64,000 bases of DNA from Fusibacter_C sp942493125 (GCA_942493125.1 OW818667.1:3162001-3226000); one strand, 5' to 3'. Numbered from the stretch's first letter, positions 25,052 through 33,329 are shown. Notes: generated from the letters alone by a model not told the origin. Translations and numbers: made by a program.

Positions 25052-25092
25052 AAAATTTTACTTGAATAATTCTTTAAAAGCGTTAAAATGGT

Positions 25093-25098
25093 TATAAT
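25093..25098 (+). promoter_or_regulatory. serS: Candidate -10 of the serS leader transcript
   Basis: A consensus TATAAT with a weak TTCTTT 17 bases upstream (25070-25075). Placed just before the T-box leader. Confidence 0.45.
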
Positions 25099-25103
25099 AT
25101 CAG

Positions 25104-25328
25104 TGTTGATCAAAGCTAAGATTTTTATGGTCGCTTAAGAGAGCCGGTGTTTGGTGCAAACCGGTGCGAACAAAAGTCCATCCACTTTGGGAGCTGTCGA
25201 TGATGAATCGAAGGGTATGCCCTTTATAGCAGATACGAGATGGCAAAGGCTTAAGGCCTTAGCAATTTGGGTGGCAACGCGGAATCTTCCGTCCCTTATG
25301 ATGAATGGGATTGGGGGCTTTTTTTTTA
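25104..25328 (+). ncRNA. T-box leader (tRNA-Ser sensing) of serS
   Basis: The leader has the AGAGAGCCGGTG and GGTGCAAACCGGTG elements of Stem I, the conserved T-box TTTGGGTGGCAACGCGG (25266-25282) and a GC-containing terminator hairpin ending in a T-run (25319-25327). The likely specifier is UCC at 25181-25183, followed by A, a serine codon consistent with the downstream serS; the exact register of the specifier loop was not folded. Uncharged tRNA-Ser would favour the antiterminator and switch on serS. Confidence 0.88.
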
Positions 25329-25398
25329 CCATTTTTGACAATGACAGCCCACTATATTCCATGGTAATCGCTTGACTAATAAAAAATTAATTACCAAA

Positions 25399-25513
25399 GG
25401 AATTTGCATAATTACCTAATAAGTCGCAAATTCATGTTTCTACATGGTAAAAATGCCTTGTTTACGCAGTGTTTATGTGAGAAATATCATAAAATTGGAA
25501 TTATGCAATTTCC
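25399..25513 (+). repeat. Miniature inverted-repeat element, copy B (115 bp), inside the serS leader
   Basis: Left end GGAATTTGCATAATT (one change), right end a perfect inverted GGAAATTGCATAATT. Same orientation as copy A, but the interior is well diverged. It sits between the T-box terminator and the serS ribosome site, so it is transcribed as part of the serS mRNA. Flanking octamers TTACCAAA and TCACCTAT agree at 5 of 8. Confidence 0.78.
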
Positions 25514-25538
25514 TCACCTATTAAAAAGGAGGACCAAC

Positions 25539-26819
25539 ATGTTAGATATTAAAATGATCCGATCAAATCCGGAGCTCGTCAAAGAAAATATCAAGAAGAA
25601 ATTCCAGGACCATAAACTCGTTATGGTGGATGAAGTCATCGAGATGGATACGGCGTTTAGAGCGGCTAAGACGCGTGGCGATGAGTTAAGAGGCATGCGT
25701 AACACAATCAGCAAAGAGATTGGTGCGTTCATGGCAAAAGGCCAAAAAGATGAGGCTGAGAAAACGAAGGAAAAGGTTGCGGCTGTTTCTAAAGAACTCG
25801 CTGACCTTGAAGTTTTAGAGGAAGAACTTGCAGTAAAAATCAAAGAACGCATGATGACAATCCCGAACATCATCGACGACTCTGTGCCGATCGGCAAGGA
25901 CGATAGTGAAAATGTCGAAGTCGAAAAATTCGGTGACCCTTTTGTCCCTACTTTTGAAGTGCCATATCACGTGGAAATCATGGAAAAACTCAGAGGACTC
26001 GATCTTGAAAGTGCTAGAAAGACGAGTGGCAATGGCTTTTATTATTTGAGAGGCGATATCGCGAGACTGCACTCAGGCATATTGTCTTACGCAAGAGATT
26101 TTATGATTGATAGAGGGTTTGAGTACTACATTCCGCCATTTATGATCAGAAGCGAAGTCGTTACAGGCGTTATGAGCTTTACAGAGATGGAAAACATGAT
26201 GTACAAGATCGAAGGGGAAGATTTATACCTCATCGGTACAAGTGAACACTCTATGATCGGTAAGTTCATCGATACGATGATTGAGGAAGAAGAGTTGCCA
26301 CAAGCGATGACGAGCTATTCACCTTGCTTCAGAAAAGAAGTCGGCGCACATGGTATCGAAGAGCGCGGCGTTTACCGGATCCATCAATTTGAGAAACAAG
26401 AGATGGTCGTCGTCTGTAAACCTGAAGAAAGTAAAGAATGGTTTGAAAAGCTTTACAACAACACGATCGACTTCTTTAGAACATTAGACATTCCTGTAAG
26501 AGCACTCGAGTGCTGCTCTGGTGATTTGGCCGACCTTAAAGTGAAAAGCATCGACGTTGAAGCTTGGTCACCACGTCAAAAGAAATACTTTGAAGTGGGT
26601 AGCTGCTCAAACCTTGGCGATGCACAAGCGAGAAGACTTGGCATCCGCGTGAGAGGCAAAGAGCAAGGCAATTACTTTGCACATACACTGAACAACACAG
26701 TCGTAGCACCACCGCGTATGCTCATCGCCTTCCTTGAAAACAACTTACAAGAAGACGGTTCAATCAAAATTCCAAAGCCTCTTCAAATGTACATGGGTGG
26801 CAAAGACGTGATCAAGTAA
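25539..26819 (+). CDS. serS: Seryl-tRNA synthetase
   Basis: A 426-residue class II synthetase charging tRNA-Ser. Residues ~1-105 form the tRNA-binding coiled coil (MLDIKMIRSNPELVKENIKK start). Catalytic motifs: YIPPFMIRSEV and IGTSEHSMIG, motif 2 FRKEVGAHGIEERGVYRIHQFEK (in part), and motif 3 NNTVVAPPRMLIAFLEN. Motif 3 reads NNTVVAPPR rather than the common NGSGLAVGR; this variant is known from other clostridial SerS. AAAGGAGG precedes ATG 25539; the long in-frame extension to 25404 falls in the repeat element and is rejected. The T-box leader regulates it, and a copy of the repeat element begins at the base after its stop codon. Confidence 0.96.
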   Translation: MLDIKMIRSNPELVKENIKKKFQDHKLVMVDEVIEMDTAFRAAKTRGDELRGMRNTISKEIGAFMAKGQKDEAEKTKEKVAAVSKELADLEVLEEELAVKIKERMMTIPNIIDDSVPIGKDDSENVEVEKFGDPFVPTFEVPYHVEIMEKLRGLDLESARKTSGNGFYYLRGDIARLHSGILSYARDFMIDRGFEYYIPPFMIRSEVVTGVMSFTEMENMMYKIEGEDLYLIGTSEHSMIGKFIDTMIEEEELPQAMTSYSPCFRKEVGAHGIEERGVYRIHQFEKQEMVVVCKPEESKEWFEKLYNNTIDFFRTLDIPVRALECCSGDLADLKVKSIDVEAWSPRQKKYFEVGSCSNLGDAQARRLGIRVRGKEQGNYFAHTLNNTVVAPPRMLIAFLENNLQEDGSIKIPKPLQMYMGGKDVIK

Positions 26820-26934
26820 GGAAATTGCATAATTCCAAATTGTATGAATTTCATTTATCAAAACGGCTTGATTCAGCTATTTTTAACTTCGATAAACGGA
26901 ATTTCGCAACTTAAAAGGTAATTATGCAATTTCC
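26820..26934 (-). repeat. Miniature inverted-repeat element, copy C (115 bp), abutting the serS stop
   Basis: Perfect 15-bp terminal inverted repeats GGAAATTGCATAATT. Opposite orientation to copies A and B and about 92 % identical to the reverse complement of A, by eye. The left flank TCAAGTAA includes the serS stop codon and the right flank is ATAAGTAA (6 of 8 agree, with AAGTAA identical), so the target duplication may have copied the stop codon. Confidence 0.87.
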
Positions 26935-26966
26935 ATAAGTAAACGAAAAGTTAATATATAAAATAA

Positions 26967-27000
26967 AAAATCAACTTAAAATGCTTAAGTTGATTTTTTT
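26967..27000. terminator. Bidirectional terminator between serS/copy C and the TetR gene
   Basis: TCAACTTAA (26971-26979) pairs with TTAAGTTGA (26985-26993), with an A-run before and a T7 run after. It overlaps the last codons (KKST-stop) of the minus-strand TetR gene. Confidence 0.82.
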
Positions 27001-27608
27001 ATGCCCACGGCGATTAATTTCATAAATTTTTCGAGTATATCTGTCAAGCCTTCTGTCCAGTTTTCAGTAGTAAAATCGGAGTTGGATTCTACGAGATCAG
27101 CGCTCAGTTTAAATATGATGCGTGCAGTCATGTCAACGTCGATATCTGGTCTGAGCTCACCGGTTTCTATGGCTTTTCTCAATAAAAAGGCATAGGCATC
27201 AATTGCTTGATTGCTGTTTGCACCCATGATTTCAGCATATATAGGATGCTTTGTGTCTTTAATCAATCGATTGCCAATTTTAATGAACTGCGGGTTATCC
27301 TTTGCAAACTCAAGTCCCGACATGTTCATATCACGAATGACATCGAAAAAGCTATGTGCCAAAGGATTGGCCATGACTGGTGTTATATAGACCATTTTCT
27401 TCTGAATCATCAAACGGATGATGTATTTATATAGGTCTTTTTTATCCTCAAAATATTGGTAAAAGCTCCCCTTGGATATTTCTGAACGGATGACAATCTG
27501 ATTGATACTCGCCTGATCGAAATCGTTGTTTTCAAATTCACTGAGTGCAGCTGTGAGAATTTTCTCACGTTTTTCCTCTGGTAGGTTAAAAAAGGTATCC
27601 TTTGGCAT
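26985..27608 (-). CDS. TetR-family transcriptional regulator
   Basis: A 207-residue regulator. The N-terminal helix-turn-helix is clear: EEKREKILTAALSEFENNDF, then ASINQIVIRSEISKGSFYQYFEDKKDLYKY (in part, residues ~14-62). The rest is the variable helical ligand-binding domain. It lies 10 bases after the acyltransferase gene on the same strand, so the two are one operon and the regulator may control it; the effector is unknown. The ATG is preceded by AGGAGAA. Confidence 0.93.
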   Translation of the reverse strand: MPKDTFFNLPEEKREKILTAALSEFENNDFDQASINQIVIRSEISKGSFYQYFEDKKDLYKYIIRLMIQKKMVYITPVMANPLAHSFFDVIRDMNMSGLEFAKDNPQFIKIGNRLIKDTKHPIYAEIMGANSNQAIDAYAFLLRKAIETGELRPDIDVDMTARIIFKLSADLVESNSDFTTENWTEGLTDILEKFMKLIAVGIKKST

Positions 27609-27618
27609 GTTGATTCTC

Positions 27619-28641
27619 CTATGAAACTCTAAATTTAACTAATTTTGCTTTCAACAAATATGAAAGAGGAACAAGTAAAATTAGGATTGATAACAATGCA
27701 GACAACGCACGAACACTGATCGACAACACGCCTAATTGGTTCATCATATATTCACTGCCTAAAATAAACAGTGGATGCGCATAATAAATGAGCTGTGTCG
27801 CATCACCCAACTTAGTTATGCGCAATTTAGTATTGTCTTTCAGAGCCACAGTAGCAGATAAGCCCTCAAATCCAAATAAAAGTGATAAAATACTGATGAT
27901 GCTAAAAATCACATAAAATAGTGAATTCATGATAGAAGGCAAGGCAAGCCAGCCATTTTGGCCATTAAAATACAGTAAGGCATTCAGTACACCAACACAA
28001 AGGAAAATTATAAAATGAAGCGCGTATGGCTTACATAACTTAATCAAATTTTGTAACTTCACACTCATTAGTATACCGAGTCCAAAATAACTGAAGTATG
28101 TGATGAACAAGCGATCCCGCCATTCAAAGGGCACGGTAATCAACCCGATTTGAATCGCCAAAATGAGTACGAACGTAAGGTTTTCGCCAATTTTTGTCGC
28201 CACATAGTGTAAAAGTGGGTACAAAATATAAAACTGGATAATAATTACCATGAAATAAAGGTGGTAGATAAACGTTCCAAGTAGAATTCCTTTGATGACG
28301 AACTTAAAATCAAGAGGATAATAACCCATTTTCATATAGATCAAATAGTAACCGATTGACCACAGTACGTAGGGCACTATGAGCTTTGGCAATCTTTTTA
28401 GCCAATAGGCAAATGGTGATAATGGTTTTCCACGGTAGATGCTATGAAGTAAAAAACCACTGATAAAAATAAAGATCGGTACTGCGGGCTTAGCAATCTG
28501 GTTGATGAAGATAAAAAAAGCCTGCGCCGGGCTGTTTGGCGTCAATGAAACGACAGGTGTGGCCGAGATGTGAATCAAGATCACCATCAAACACGCCATG
28601 ATGCGCATAAAATGGATACTCATGTACTGCTTGCGAGCCAT
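27619..28641 (-). CDS. Acyltransferase 3-family integral membrane protein
   Basis: A 340-residue protein with about ten hydrophobic segments. The start MSIHFMRIMACLMVILIHIS contains the family R-x10-H arrangement (catalytic His in ILIH), and PAVPIFIFISGFLLH (residues ~54-68) is the second signature. These enzymes transfer acyl groups to sugars or lipids on the outer face of the membrane; the acceptor is not deducible. It is the first gene of an operon with a TetR regulator. GGAGGG precedes the ATG 28641. Confidence 0.9.
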   Translation of the reverse strand: MARKQYMSIHFMRIMACLMVILIHISATPVVSLTPNSPAQAFFIFINQIAKPAVPIFIFISGFLLHSIYRGKPLSPFAYWLKRLPKLIVPYVLWSIGYYLIYMKMGYYPLDFKFVIKGILLGTFIYHLYFMVIIIQFYILYPLLHYVATKIGENLTFVLILAIQIGLITVPFEWRDRLFITYFSYFGLGILMSVKLQNLIKLCKPYALHFIIFLCVGVLNALLYFNGQNGWLALPSIMNSLFYVIFSIISILSLLFGFEGLSATVALKDNTKLRITKLGDATQLIYYAHPLFILGSEYMMNQLGVLSISVRALSALLSILILLVPLSYLLKAKLVKFRVS

Positions 28642-28819
28642 ATGCCCTCCTAATGCCTTAAATTGCGGTTCCAGTTCATTATATCAATTGGCACAAAATT
28701 CTTCAACATAACTTCATCAACAAGATATTAAGCATTTTCAATTAATGCGAACTAAATACGCCAAACATGCGTCTAAAAAGCGTACGGTATTATCGTTCTA
28801 CAAAAAAAGGAGTGATTCG

Positions 28820-29749
28820 ATGAAAAAAATTACAGTAATATCAATGATTATATTAACACTAGTAGTGATTTCAGGTTGTTCAAATAAAGACCCTCAAACC
28901 ACAACACAAGTCACAGAGACCACTGCTGAACAAACAGAAGGAACAACAGAGTCAACTGAAACAACTGAATCGATGGATCAAGATATATTAGGTGCGTTCG
29001 AAGCACTTGGTGAATCGGAAAATATCGATCTCATTCAAATGTCTGCCTATCTAAGCGACAATATTGATAAAGTATCTGCTGAAACGGCGGATTTGATGCT
29101 CCAGCTTTATGAAAAAATTCAAATGCAACTTCTACCGACCTATCAAGACGCATTTTTTGACGATTCAATTCAAGGTATTCTGTTGACCTATTCAATTGAA
29201 GAAATCAGACAAAATCAAGTTAAAGAAGAGCCAGTTCAAGCATTGTTAACAGAAGCTGCAGCAGTTGGTTACAAGATGGAAGCAATCGAAGGTACAGTAG
29301 CACCTTATATTGATTATGGCTATTTTGCGGCGTTTTCTGAGTTCGCAACGGAATCTACGGGTGCGTTTTATAAACTCATGAAAATAGAGTCAGATAACCC
29401 ACCTCAAAAAGATGCAGCACTAATCATCCCTTGGTCGGATGTATTAGAGCGAGGATTAGGGTTTGAATCCTATATAAAAGACAATCCAGGAAGTTTCTAT
29501 GAAGATCGCGCACGTGTGCATCTAAAAGGCTATGAATTTCTAGCGATCAATGGCTCTGCGAATGTCCCGCTCTTTGACTACGATTCAAAGGAGATGGATG
29601 CAGATGCAAAAGCGGCTTATATTGCGTTTGTAGGTCAAGGGCTACAGACGGAGTTTGCGACACTGATCAAAACCTATGTCAACTTGTTAGAAACCCATGA
29701 CTTCACTAAAACTGCAGAAGTAGAAGCGTTTATGTCAGAGTTTCAATAA
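28820..29749 (+). CDS. Lipoprotein of unknown function
   Basis: A 309-residue exported lipoprotein. The signal MKKITVISMIILTLVVISGC ends in the lipobox ISGC, so Cys20 is the lipidated residue. A Thr/Glu-rich linker (residues ~25-52) joins it to a helical, acidic domain without recognisable motifs. AAAGGAG lies before ATG 28820, so the in-frame start at 28745 is rejected. It stands alone; a remnant of the miniature repeat and tRNA-Leu follow. A second lipoprotein with a similar Thr/Glu linker occurs at 32133. Confidence 0.85.
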   Translation: MKKITVISMIILTLVVISGCSNKDPQTTTQVTETTAEQTEGTTESTETTESMDQDILGAFEALGESENIDLIQMSAYLSDNIDKVSAETADLMLQLYEKIQMQLLPTYQDAFFDDSIQGILLTYSIEEIRQNQVKEEPVQALLTEAAAVGYKMEAIEGTVAPYIDYGYFAAFSEFATESTGAFYKLMKIESDNPPQKDAALIIPWSDVLERGLGFESYIKDNPGSFYEDRARVHLKGYEFLAINGSANVPLFDYDSKEMDADAKAAYIAFVGQGLQTEFATLIKTYVNLLETHDFTKTAEVEAFMSEFQ

Positions 29750-29783
29750 ATCGTAGTGTACGTTCCATTACACATCCGCAGTA

Positions 29784-29801
29784 GGTAATTATGCAATTTC
29801 C
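29784..29801 (-). repeat. Remnant end of the miniature inverted-repeat element
   Basis: GGTAATTATGCAATTTCC is identical to the right end of copy C, with no matching left end nearby. It lies just upstream of the tRNA-Leu promoter. Confidence 0.6.
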
Positions 29802-29809
29802 ATATTTGT

Positions 29810-29838
29810 TTTACAGACATAATTACTTGGTGTATAAT
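29810..29838 (+). promoter_or_regulatory. Promoter of tRNA-Leu
   Basis: TTTACA (29810-29815), exactly 17 bases, TATAAT (29833-29838), 18 bases upstream of the mature tRNA. Confidence 0.75.
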
Positions 29839-29856
29839 ATGTTCTGTAGCATATTT

Positions 29857-29941
29857 GCGAGTGTGCTGGAATGGCAGACAGGTACGACTCAGAATCGTAT
29901 GATAGATTATCGTGTGGGTTCAAGTCCCATCACTCGCACCA
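29857..29941 (+). tRNA. tRNA-Leu (anticodon CAG)
   Basis: 85 bases with encoded CCA. The acceptor stem GCGAGTG pairs with CACTCGC, the anticodon stem TACGA/TCGTA encloses the loop CTCAGAA with anticodon CAG (29890-29892), and the T-arm GTGGGTTCAAGTCCCAT is normal. The long variable arm is that of a class II tRNA, fitting leucine and reading CUG. Confidence 0.95.
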
Positions 29942-29944
29942 AAG

Positions 29945-29982
29945 CGCTTTTTGAGGTCTATTCCTCAGGAGGCGTTTTTTTT
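29945..29982 (+). terminator. Terminator after tRNA-Leu
   Basis: CGCTTTTTGAGG pairs with CCTCAGGAGGCG (12 bp with three G-U pairs) around TCTATT, followed by T8. Confidence 0.75.
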
Positions 29983-30123
29983 ATGTTAGTTCTCACACGA
30001 AAACAGTGTAAACAAGCCATATGCTTTTGTGACTATCCAATTTCCTTAGGCAAAGAATATGGTATAATAGTGTATACGTGCATTGAAATTAACTTGATTT
30101 ACGAAATTAAGGATGGACAAACT

Positions 30124-30495
30124 ATGAAAATACTATTAGTTGATGATTCTGCATTTGTGAGAAATATATTGGTAAAATCGATTGCGGCGGTATACCCTGA
30201 TGCTGTGATCATACTTTGTGCAAATGGGCAGGAAGCCGTGGAAGCATTCCCTTCATTTAAACCGGATTGGGTGATTACGGATTTACTGATGCCTGGAATT
30301 TCTGGACAAGATCTTTTGGTCAAATTACATGCGTTCAATCATCCTTTTAGGACCATCGTCATTTCAGCGGATGTTCAAACGGGGACAAAGGATGAACTCG
30401 AAGCCTATGGCATTGAAAGCTTTATCAATAAGCCTCTAACGGCTGATAAATTGATGATTTTAACGCAACGATTAAAGGCGAGTGGTGGATCATGA
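30124..30495 (+). CDS. Single-domain (CheY-like) response regulator
   Basis: A 123-residue receiver domain with no output domain. The acidic pocket (Asp7, Asp8), phosphoacceptor Asp53 in VITDLLMPG, Ser81 and Lys103 in NKPL are all present. It overlaps the CheC-like gene by 4 bases (ATGA), and that gene in turn overlaps a diguanylate cyclase gene, so this looks like a phosphorylation-controlled signalling unit. No kinase is adjacent. ATG 30124 gives the standard MKILLVDDS start; a long in-frame extension upstream runs through the tRNA and is rejected. The ribosome site (AAGGA) is rather distant. Confidence 0.93.
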   Translation: MKILLVDDSAFVRNILVKSIAAVYPDAVIILCANGQEAVEAFPSFKPDWVITDLLMPGISGQDLLVKLHAFNHPFRTIVISADVQTGTKDELEAYGIESFINKPLTADKLMILTQRLKASGGS

Positions 30496-31127
30496 CGAAT
30501 AAACTGGAAAATATGATGAATGAAATGCAAAGAGACCTACTAAAAGAATACGTCAATGTTTTTATGGGCCAAGCAGCGAGTATGCTTTCTGAGATGGCAA
30601 ATCAACACGTCTTGCTATCTGTGTCAGAAATTGAGCTCGTGAACATGTCAGAAGAGCGAGAAGCTGCGCTATTTCCGCATGGCTATATCGTATCCTCTTC
30701 GATGAAATTTGGACATGAATTCTCAGGCAGGGCAATATTGCTTTTTCCTGCTCAGAAGGCGAAATTGCTAGTAGATGCCTGTATGGGTGTTCAGAATGCA
30801 ATGAAGGCTGAATCGCCACTCGAATTAAACGATTCAGATTTTGATGTGCTTAAAGAAATTAGCAATGTCATATTGAATTCAGTCGTTGGTGAATTCAGCA
30901 ACCTCATGGGGACAACCGTCGAGTTTAGCGTACCAAATGTCGATTTGGTTTATATTTCTGAAAAAGACCAGATATTATTTTTAAAAAACAGTGTCTATAT
31001 GATGATGCTTCATACCCATTTCATGCTCGCTGAGGATGAGGTGGATGGTATGGTCATCATCGCATTGGGTATGAATTCGTTAAATAAACTGCTTGGTAAA
31101 ATAGATGAAGTGTTAGGTGAGATCTGA
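30492..31127 (+). CDS. CheC-like phosphatase
   Basis: A 211-residue member of the CheC/CheX/FliY family, which dephosphorylates CheY-type regulators. The family helix DFDVLKEISNVILNSVVGEF (residues ~116-135) carries the catalytic E-x2-N, with a Pro further on (SVPNV). A second, weaker E-x2-N occurs near the N-terminus (KEYVNVF), as in two-site CheC proteins. The natural substrate is probably the response regulator encoded just before it, with which it overlaps; the stop overlaps the following cyclase start. Confidence 0.85.
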   Translation: MTNKLENMMNEMQRDLLKEYVNVFMGQAASMLSEMANQHVLLSVSEIELVNMSEEREAALFPHGYIVSSSMKFGHEFSGRAILLFPAQKAKLLVDACMGVQNAMKAESPLELNDSDFDVLKEISNVILNSVVGEFSNLMGTTVEFSVPNVDLVYISEKDQILFLKNSVYMMMLHTHFMLAEDEVDGMVIIALGMNSLNKLLGKIDEVLGEI

Positions 31128-32080
31128 TGAATAGCTTTTTCTACGAAATAATGAATAAATTGAATATGGGCATCATCCTACTTGATCAAGATAAGAAAAT
31201 CGTATTTTGGAACCAGTGGATGGAAAATAAAACGGACCTTAAGCTAGAGTCTGTATTCAATTGTGCTATAGATACCGTTGCACCTAAATTTCTAAGACCC
31301 AAATACAATAAAGTCATTGACCTCGTTTCCAGTTCTGGGCAGGCAAGGTTTTTAGCAGGTGCTGTTCATGGTGCTTTTTTTGCGAATTTAGAAGATGATA
31401 TAACCCCTGATTTACTACAAAATCTACATATTGAGCGCACTGAAAACAATTTCATCCTCATACAAGTTGAGGACCATACGGGACATTATCAAAAGGTCAA
31501 AAAGATGCAAAAATTCATTAAAACACTTGAAAAAGAAAATGATGAAATCAGACAGACTGAAGAGCAGGCGAGGCAGATGGCCATGCATGACGTGCTTACC
31601 GGTCTGCCAAATAGACTCTTTTTGATGAGCAAGCTACGCAAGAGACTCGAAGAAAACAAACTTGAAAAAAACGATCATATCCTGGCTGTCTTTTTCATCG
31701 ATATGGACAATCTTAAAGCGTTCAACGATGAACATGGTCATAGAATTGGCGATGCTATTTTGAGAGAAATGTCTAAGCGCCTCAGAAATTCACTGCGCAG
31801 CACAGATACGGTCACCCGGTTATCTGGAGATGAATTTGTTTTGTTCATGGAAGGTTTACTGGATAGAAGTGACATCGAAAAAGTAGCAGTAAATATTATG
31901 AGGCAATTTGATGCACCATTTGAAATTGATGACTTGTCATTGTCTGTATCCTGTTCAATAGGGATAAGCCTCTTTCCAAAGGACAGCAGTGACGCCGATG
32001 AGCTTCTGGACAAGGCGGATCAAGCGCTCTATAAAGTTAAAAACGTAGGCAAGGCAAATTTTGCTTTTTATAGCGATTAA
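31127..32080 (+). CDS. PAS-GGDEF diguanylate cyclase
   Basis: A 317-residue cytoplasmic protein. Residues ~1-110 resemble a PAS domain (MNKLNMGIILLDQDKKIVFWN), followed by a coiled coil (~125-148) and a GGDEF domain (~150-317) beginning DVLTGLPNR. The active-site loop reads RLSGDEF; the SGDEF variant is known in active cyclases. RSTD, five residues before it, is a good RxxD product-inhibition site. It would make cyclic di-GMP. It is translationally coupled to the response regulator/CheC genes. A c-di-GMP riboswitch lies ahead of the pilus genes in this same window. Confidence 0.93.
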   Translation: MNSFFYEIMNKLNMGIILLDQDKKIVFWNQWMENKTDLKLESVFNCAIDTVAPKFLRPKYNKVIDLVSSSGQARFLAGAVHGAFFANLEDDITPDLLQNLHIERTENNFILIQVEDHTGHYQKVKKMQKFIKTLEKENDEIRQTEEQARQMAMHDVLTGLPNRLFLMSKLRKRLEENKLEKNDHILAVFFIDMDNLKAFNDEHGHRIGDAILREMSKRLRNSLRSTDTVTRLSGDEFVLFMEGLLDRSDIEKVAVNIMRQFDAPFEIDDLSLSVSCSIGISLFPKDSSDADELLDKADQALYKVKNVGKANFAFYSD

Positions 32081-32132
32081 AGGGTATAAAATTATTGAAA
32101 TTGTGAAAATGCTTACAAAGGGAGGTTTAAAT

Positions 32133-32852
32133 ATGGACAAACGCATTTGGATGGTCATCATCCTAGTATTGGCACTAGCACTTACTGCTTGTGGTTCAGA
32201 CACAAAAACCGATGAAAGCACTGAGATAACAACTGAAACGACAGCATCAGAAACAACGGAAGAAACGACAGCTGCCACAACTGAGGCTACTAGCGAGACA
32301 ACGGAAGATAATGAGGTTATGGCATCGGACATTTTTAATCGCGATTCAAAAATTGACCGCTATGCGTACGAGTTGATCATGTCATCTGGTGGACAAGTTA
32401 TTGGAGGATTCAATCTATGGGTGGATGGCGATCGAGTGAGGTTTGACTTAGCGGCTGAACAAGGGCAATCCATGTATTTCGATTATGCAAAAAAAGAAGC
32501 CTATATTTACGTTAAGGCAGAAAATACACTTATGAAAATGCCGATAGAATCGCTTGGAAATGAATGGGAGTCACCTTTCATGTTCGCTGAAGAATTGGAC
32601 GACGAAGCACTTGCTGCTATGAAAAATAAAGGTACCGAAACCGTTGACGGTAAAAAATGTCAAGTGTTTGAGTACGATAACGCAGGCACAAAAGTGACTT
32701 ATTTCGTATGGGAAGAGAAGGGTTTGATTCTCAAGATGATCATAGAAGTCGAAGGTCAACCAACTTATGAATACTACTTCAAAAACCTCGATATCGATGG
32801 CAACTTCGATAAAGAGCTCGAGCTTCCGGAAGGGGCAACTATCGTTGGATAA
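32133..32852 (+). CDS. Lipoprotein with LolA-like fold (outer-surface carrier or sensor), function unknown
   Basis: A 239-residue lipoprotein. The signal MDKRIWMVIILVLALALTAC ends in LTAC, with Cys20 as the lipidation site, followed by a Thr/Glu/Ser-rich linker (residues ~24-62). The remaining domain (YAYELIMSSGGQVIGGF, MYFDYAKKEAYIYV, VDGKKCQVFEYDN, YYFKNLDIDGNFD) has the alternating beta pattern of LolA/DUF4412-type half barrels. Function is not known. GGGAGGT before ATG 32133 fixes the start. It lies 53 bases after the cyclase gene and 24 before osmC, and may share their transcript. Confidence 0.82.
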   Translation: MDKRIWMVIILVLALALTACGSDTKTDESTEITTETTASETTEETTAATTEATSETTEDNEVMASDIFNRDSKIDRYAYELIMSSGGQVIGGFNLWVDGDRVRFDLAAEQGQSMYFDYAKKEAYIYVKAENTLMKMPIESLGNEWESPFMFAEELDDEALAAMKNKGTETVDGKKCQVFEYDNAGTKVTYFVWEEKGLILKMIIEVEGQPTYEYYFKNLDIDGNFDKELELPEGATIVG

Positions 32853-32875
32853 AGTAAGTTAACGAGGAGATATTT

Positions 32876-33268
32876 ATGGCTTTTATTGAAGTGAAATTTC
32901 CAGGGGGATCGCGCGTTGATGCGCATATGAAAAATTACGTCGTTCCAACGGACCAACCTGTTTATGCTGGTGGAGAAGGTAGCGCACCTGCGCCAATTGA
33001 GTTGTTCCTGGCTTCTATAGCAACTTGTGCTGGCATCTACGCACTAGGTTTTTGTCAAAGCAAGGGTATTGATACTGCTGGCCTAGCTTTGACGATGGAT
33101 GTTACAAAGAATCCTGAGACAAATATGATTGGCAAAGTCAGTTTGAATTTAACATTGCCAAATGGGTTTCCAGAAAAATATAAGGCAGCGATCATAAGAT
33201 CGATGGATCTTTGTGCAGTGAAAAAGCACATGATGCAGCCACCGGAATTTGAAATCATCGCGGAGTAG
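32876..33268 (+). CDS. OsmC-family (peroxide-reducing type) protein
   Basis: A 130-residue protein of the OsmC/Ohr superfamily. SAPAPIELFLASIATCAGIYALGFCQSKG (in part, residues ~42-70) contains the first conserved Cys, and SMDLCAVKKHM supplies the second. OsmC-type proteins reduce organic or hydrogen peroxides with a Cys pair, though many clostridial members of this YhfA-like branch are uncharacterised. GAGGAG precedes the ATG. A strong terminator follows at 33330. Confidence 0.9.
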   Translation: MAFIEVKFPGGSRVDAHMKNYVVPTDQPVYAGGEGSAPAPIELFLASIATCAGIYALGFCQSKGIDTAGLALTMDVTKNPETNMIGKVSLNLTLPNGFPEKYKAAIIRSMDLCAVKKHMMQPPEFEIIAE

Positions 33269-33293
33269 CCAATTATCTAGCTTTAATCGATCA

Positions 33294-33326
33294 GGAAATT
33301 GCATATTTCCAATTTGAATGTATTTT
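33294..33326 (-). repeat. 5' remnant of the miniature inverted-repeat element
   Basis: Begins GGAAATTGCATATTTCCAAT, close to the left end of copy C, and loses similarity after about 33 bases. The right end is missing; the osmC terminator follows directly. Confidence 0.6.
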
Positions 33327-33329
33327 TTC

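Noticed and set aside
25404..25538. N-terminal extension of serS through the repeat element
   Set aside because: The standard SerS start and AAAGGAGG are at 25539; the extension is encoded by the inserted element and lacks a ribosome site.
29791..30123. Long N-terminal extension of the response regulator across the tRNA gene
   Set aside because: It would translate the tRNA-Leu and its terminator; the receiver domain is complete from ATG 30124.
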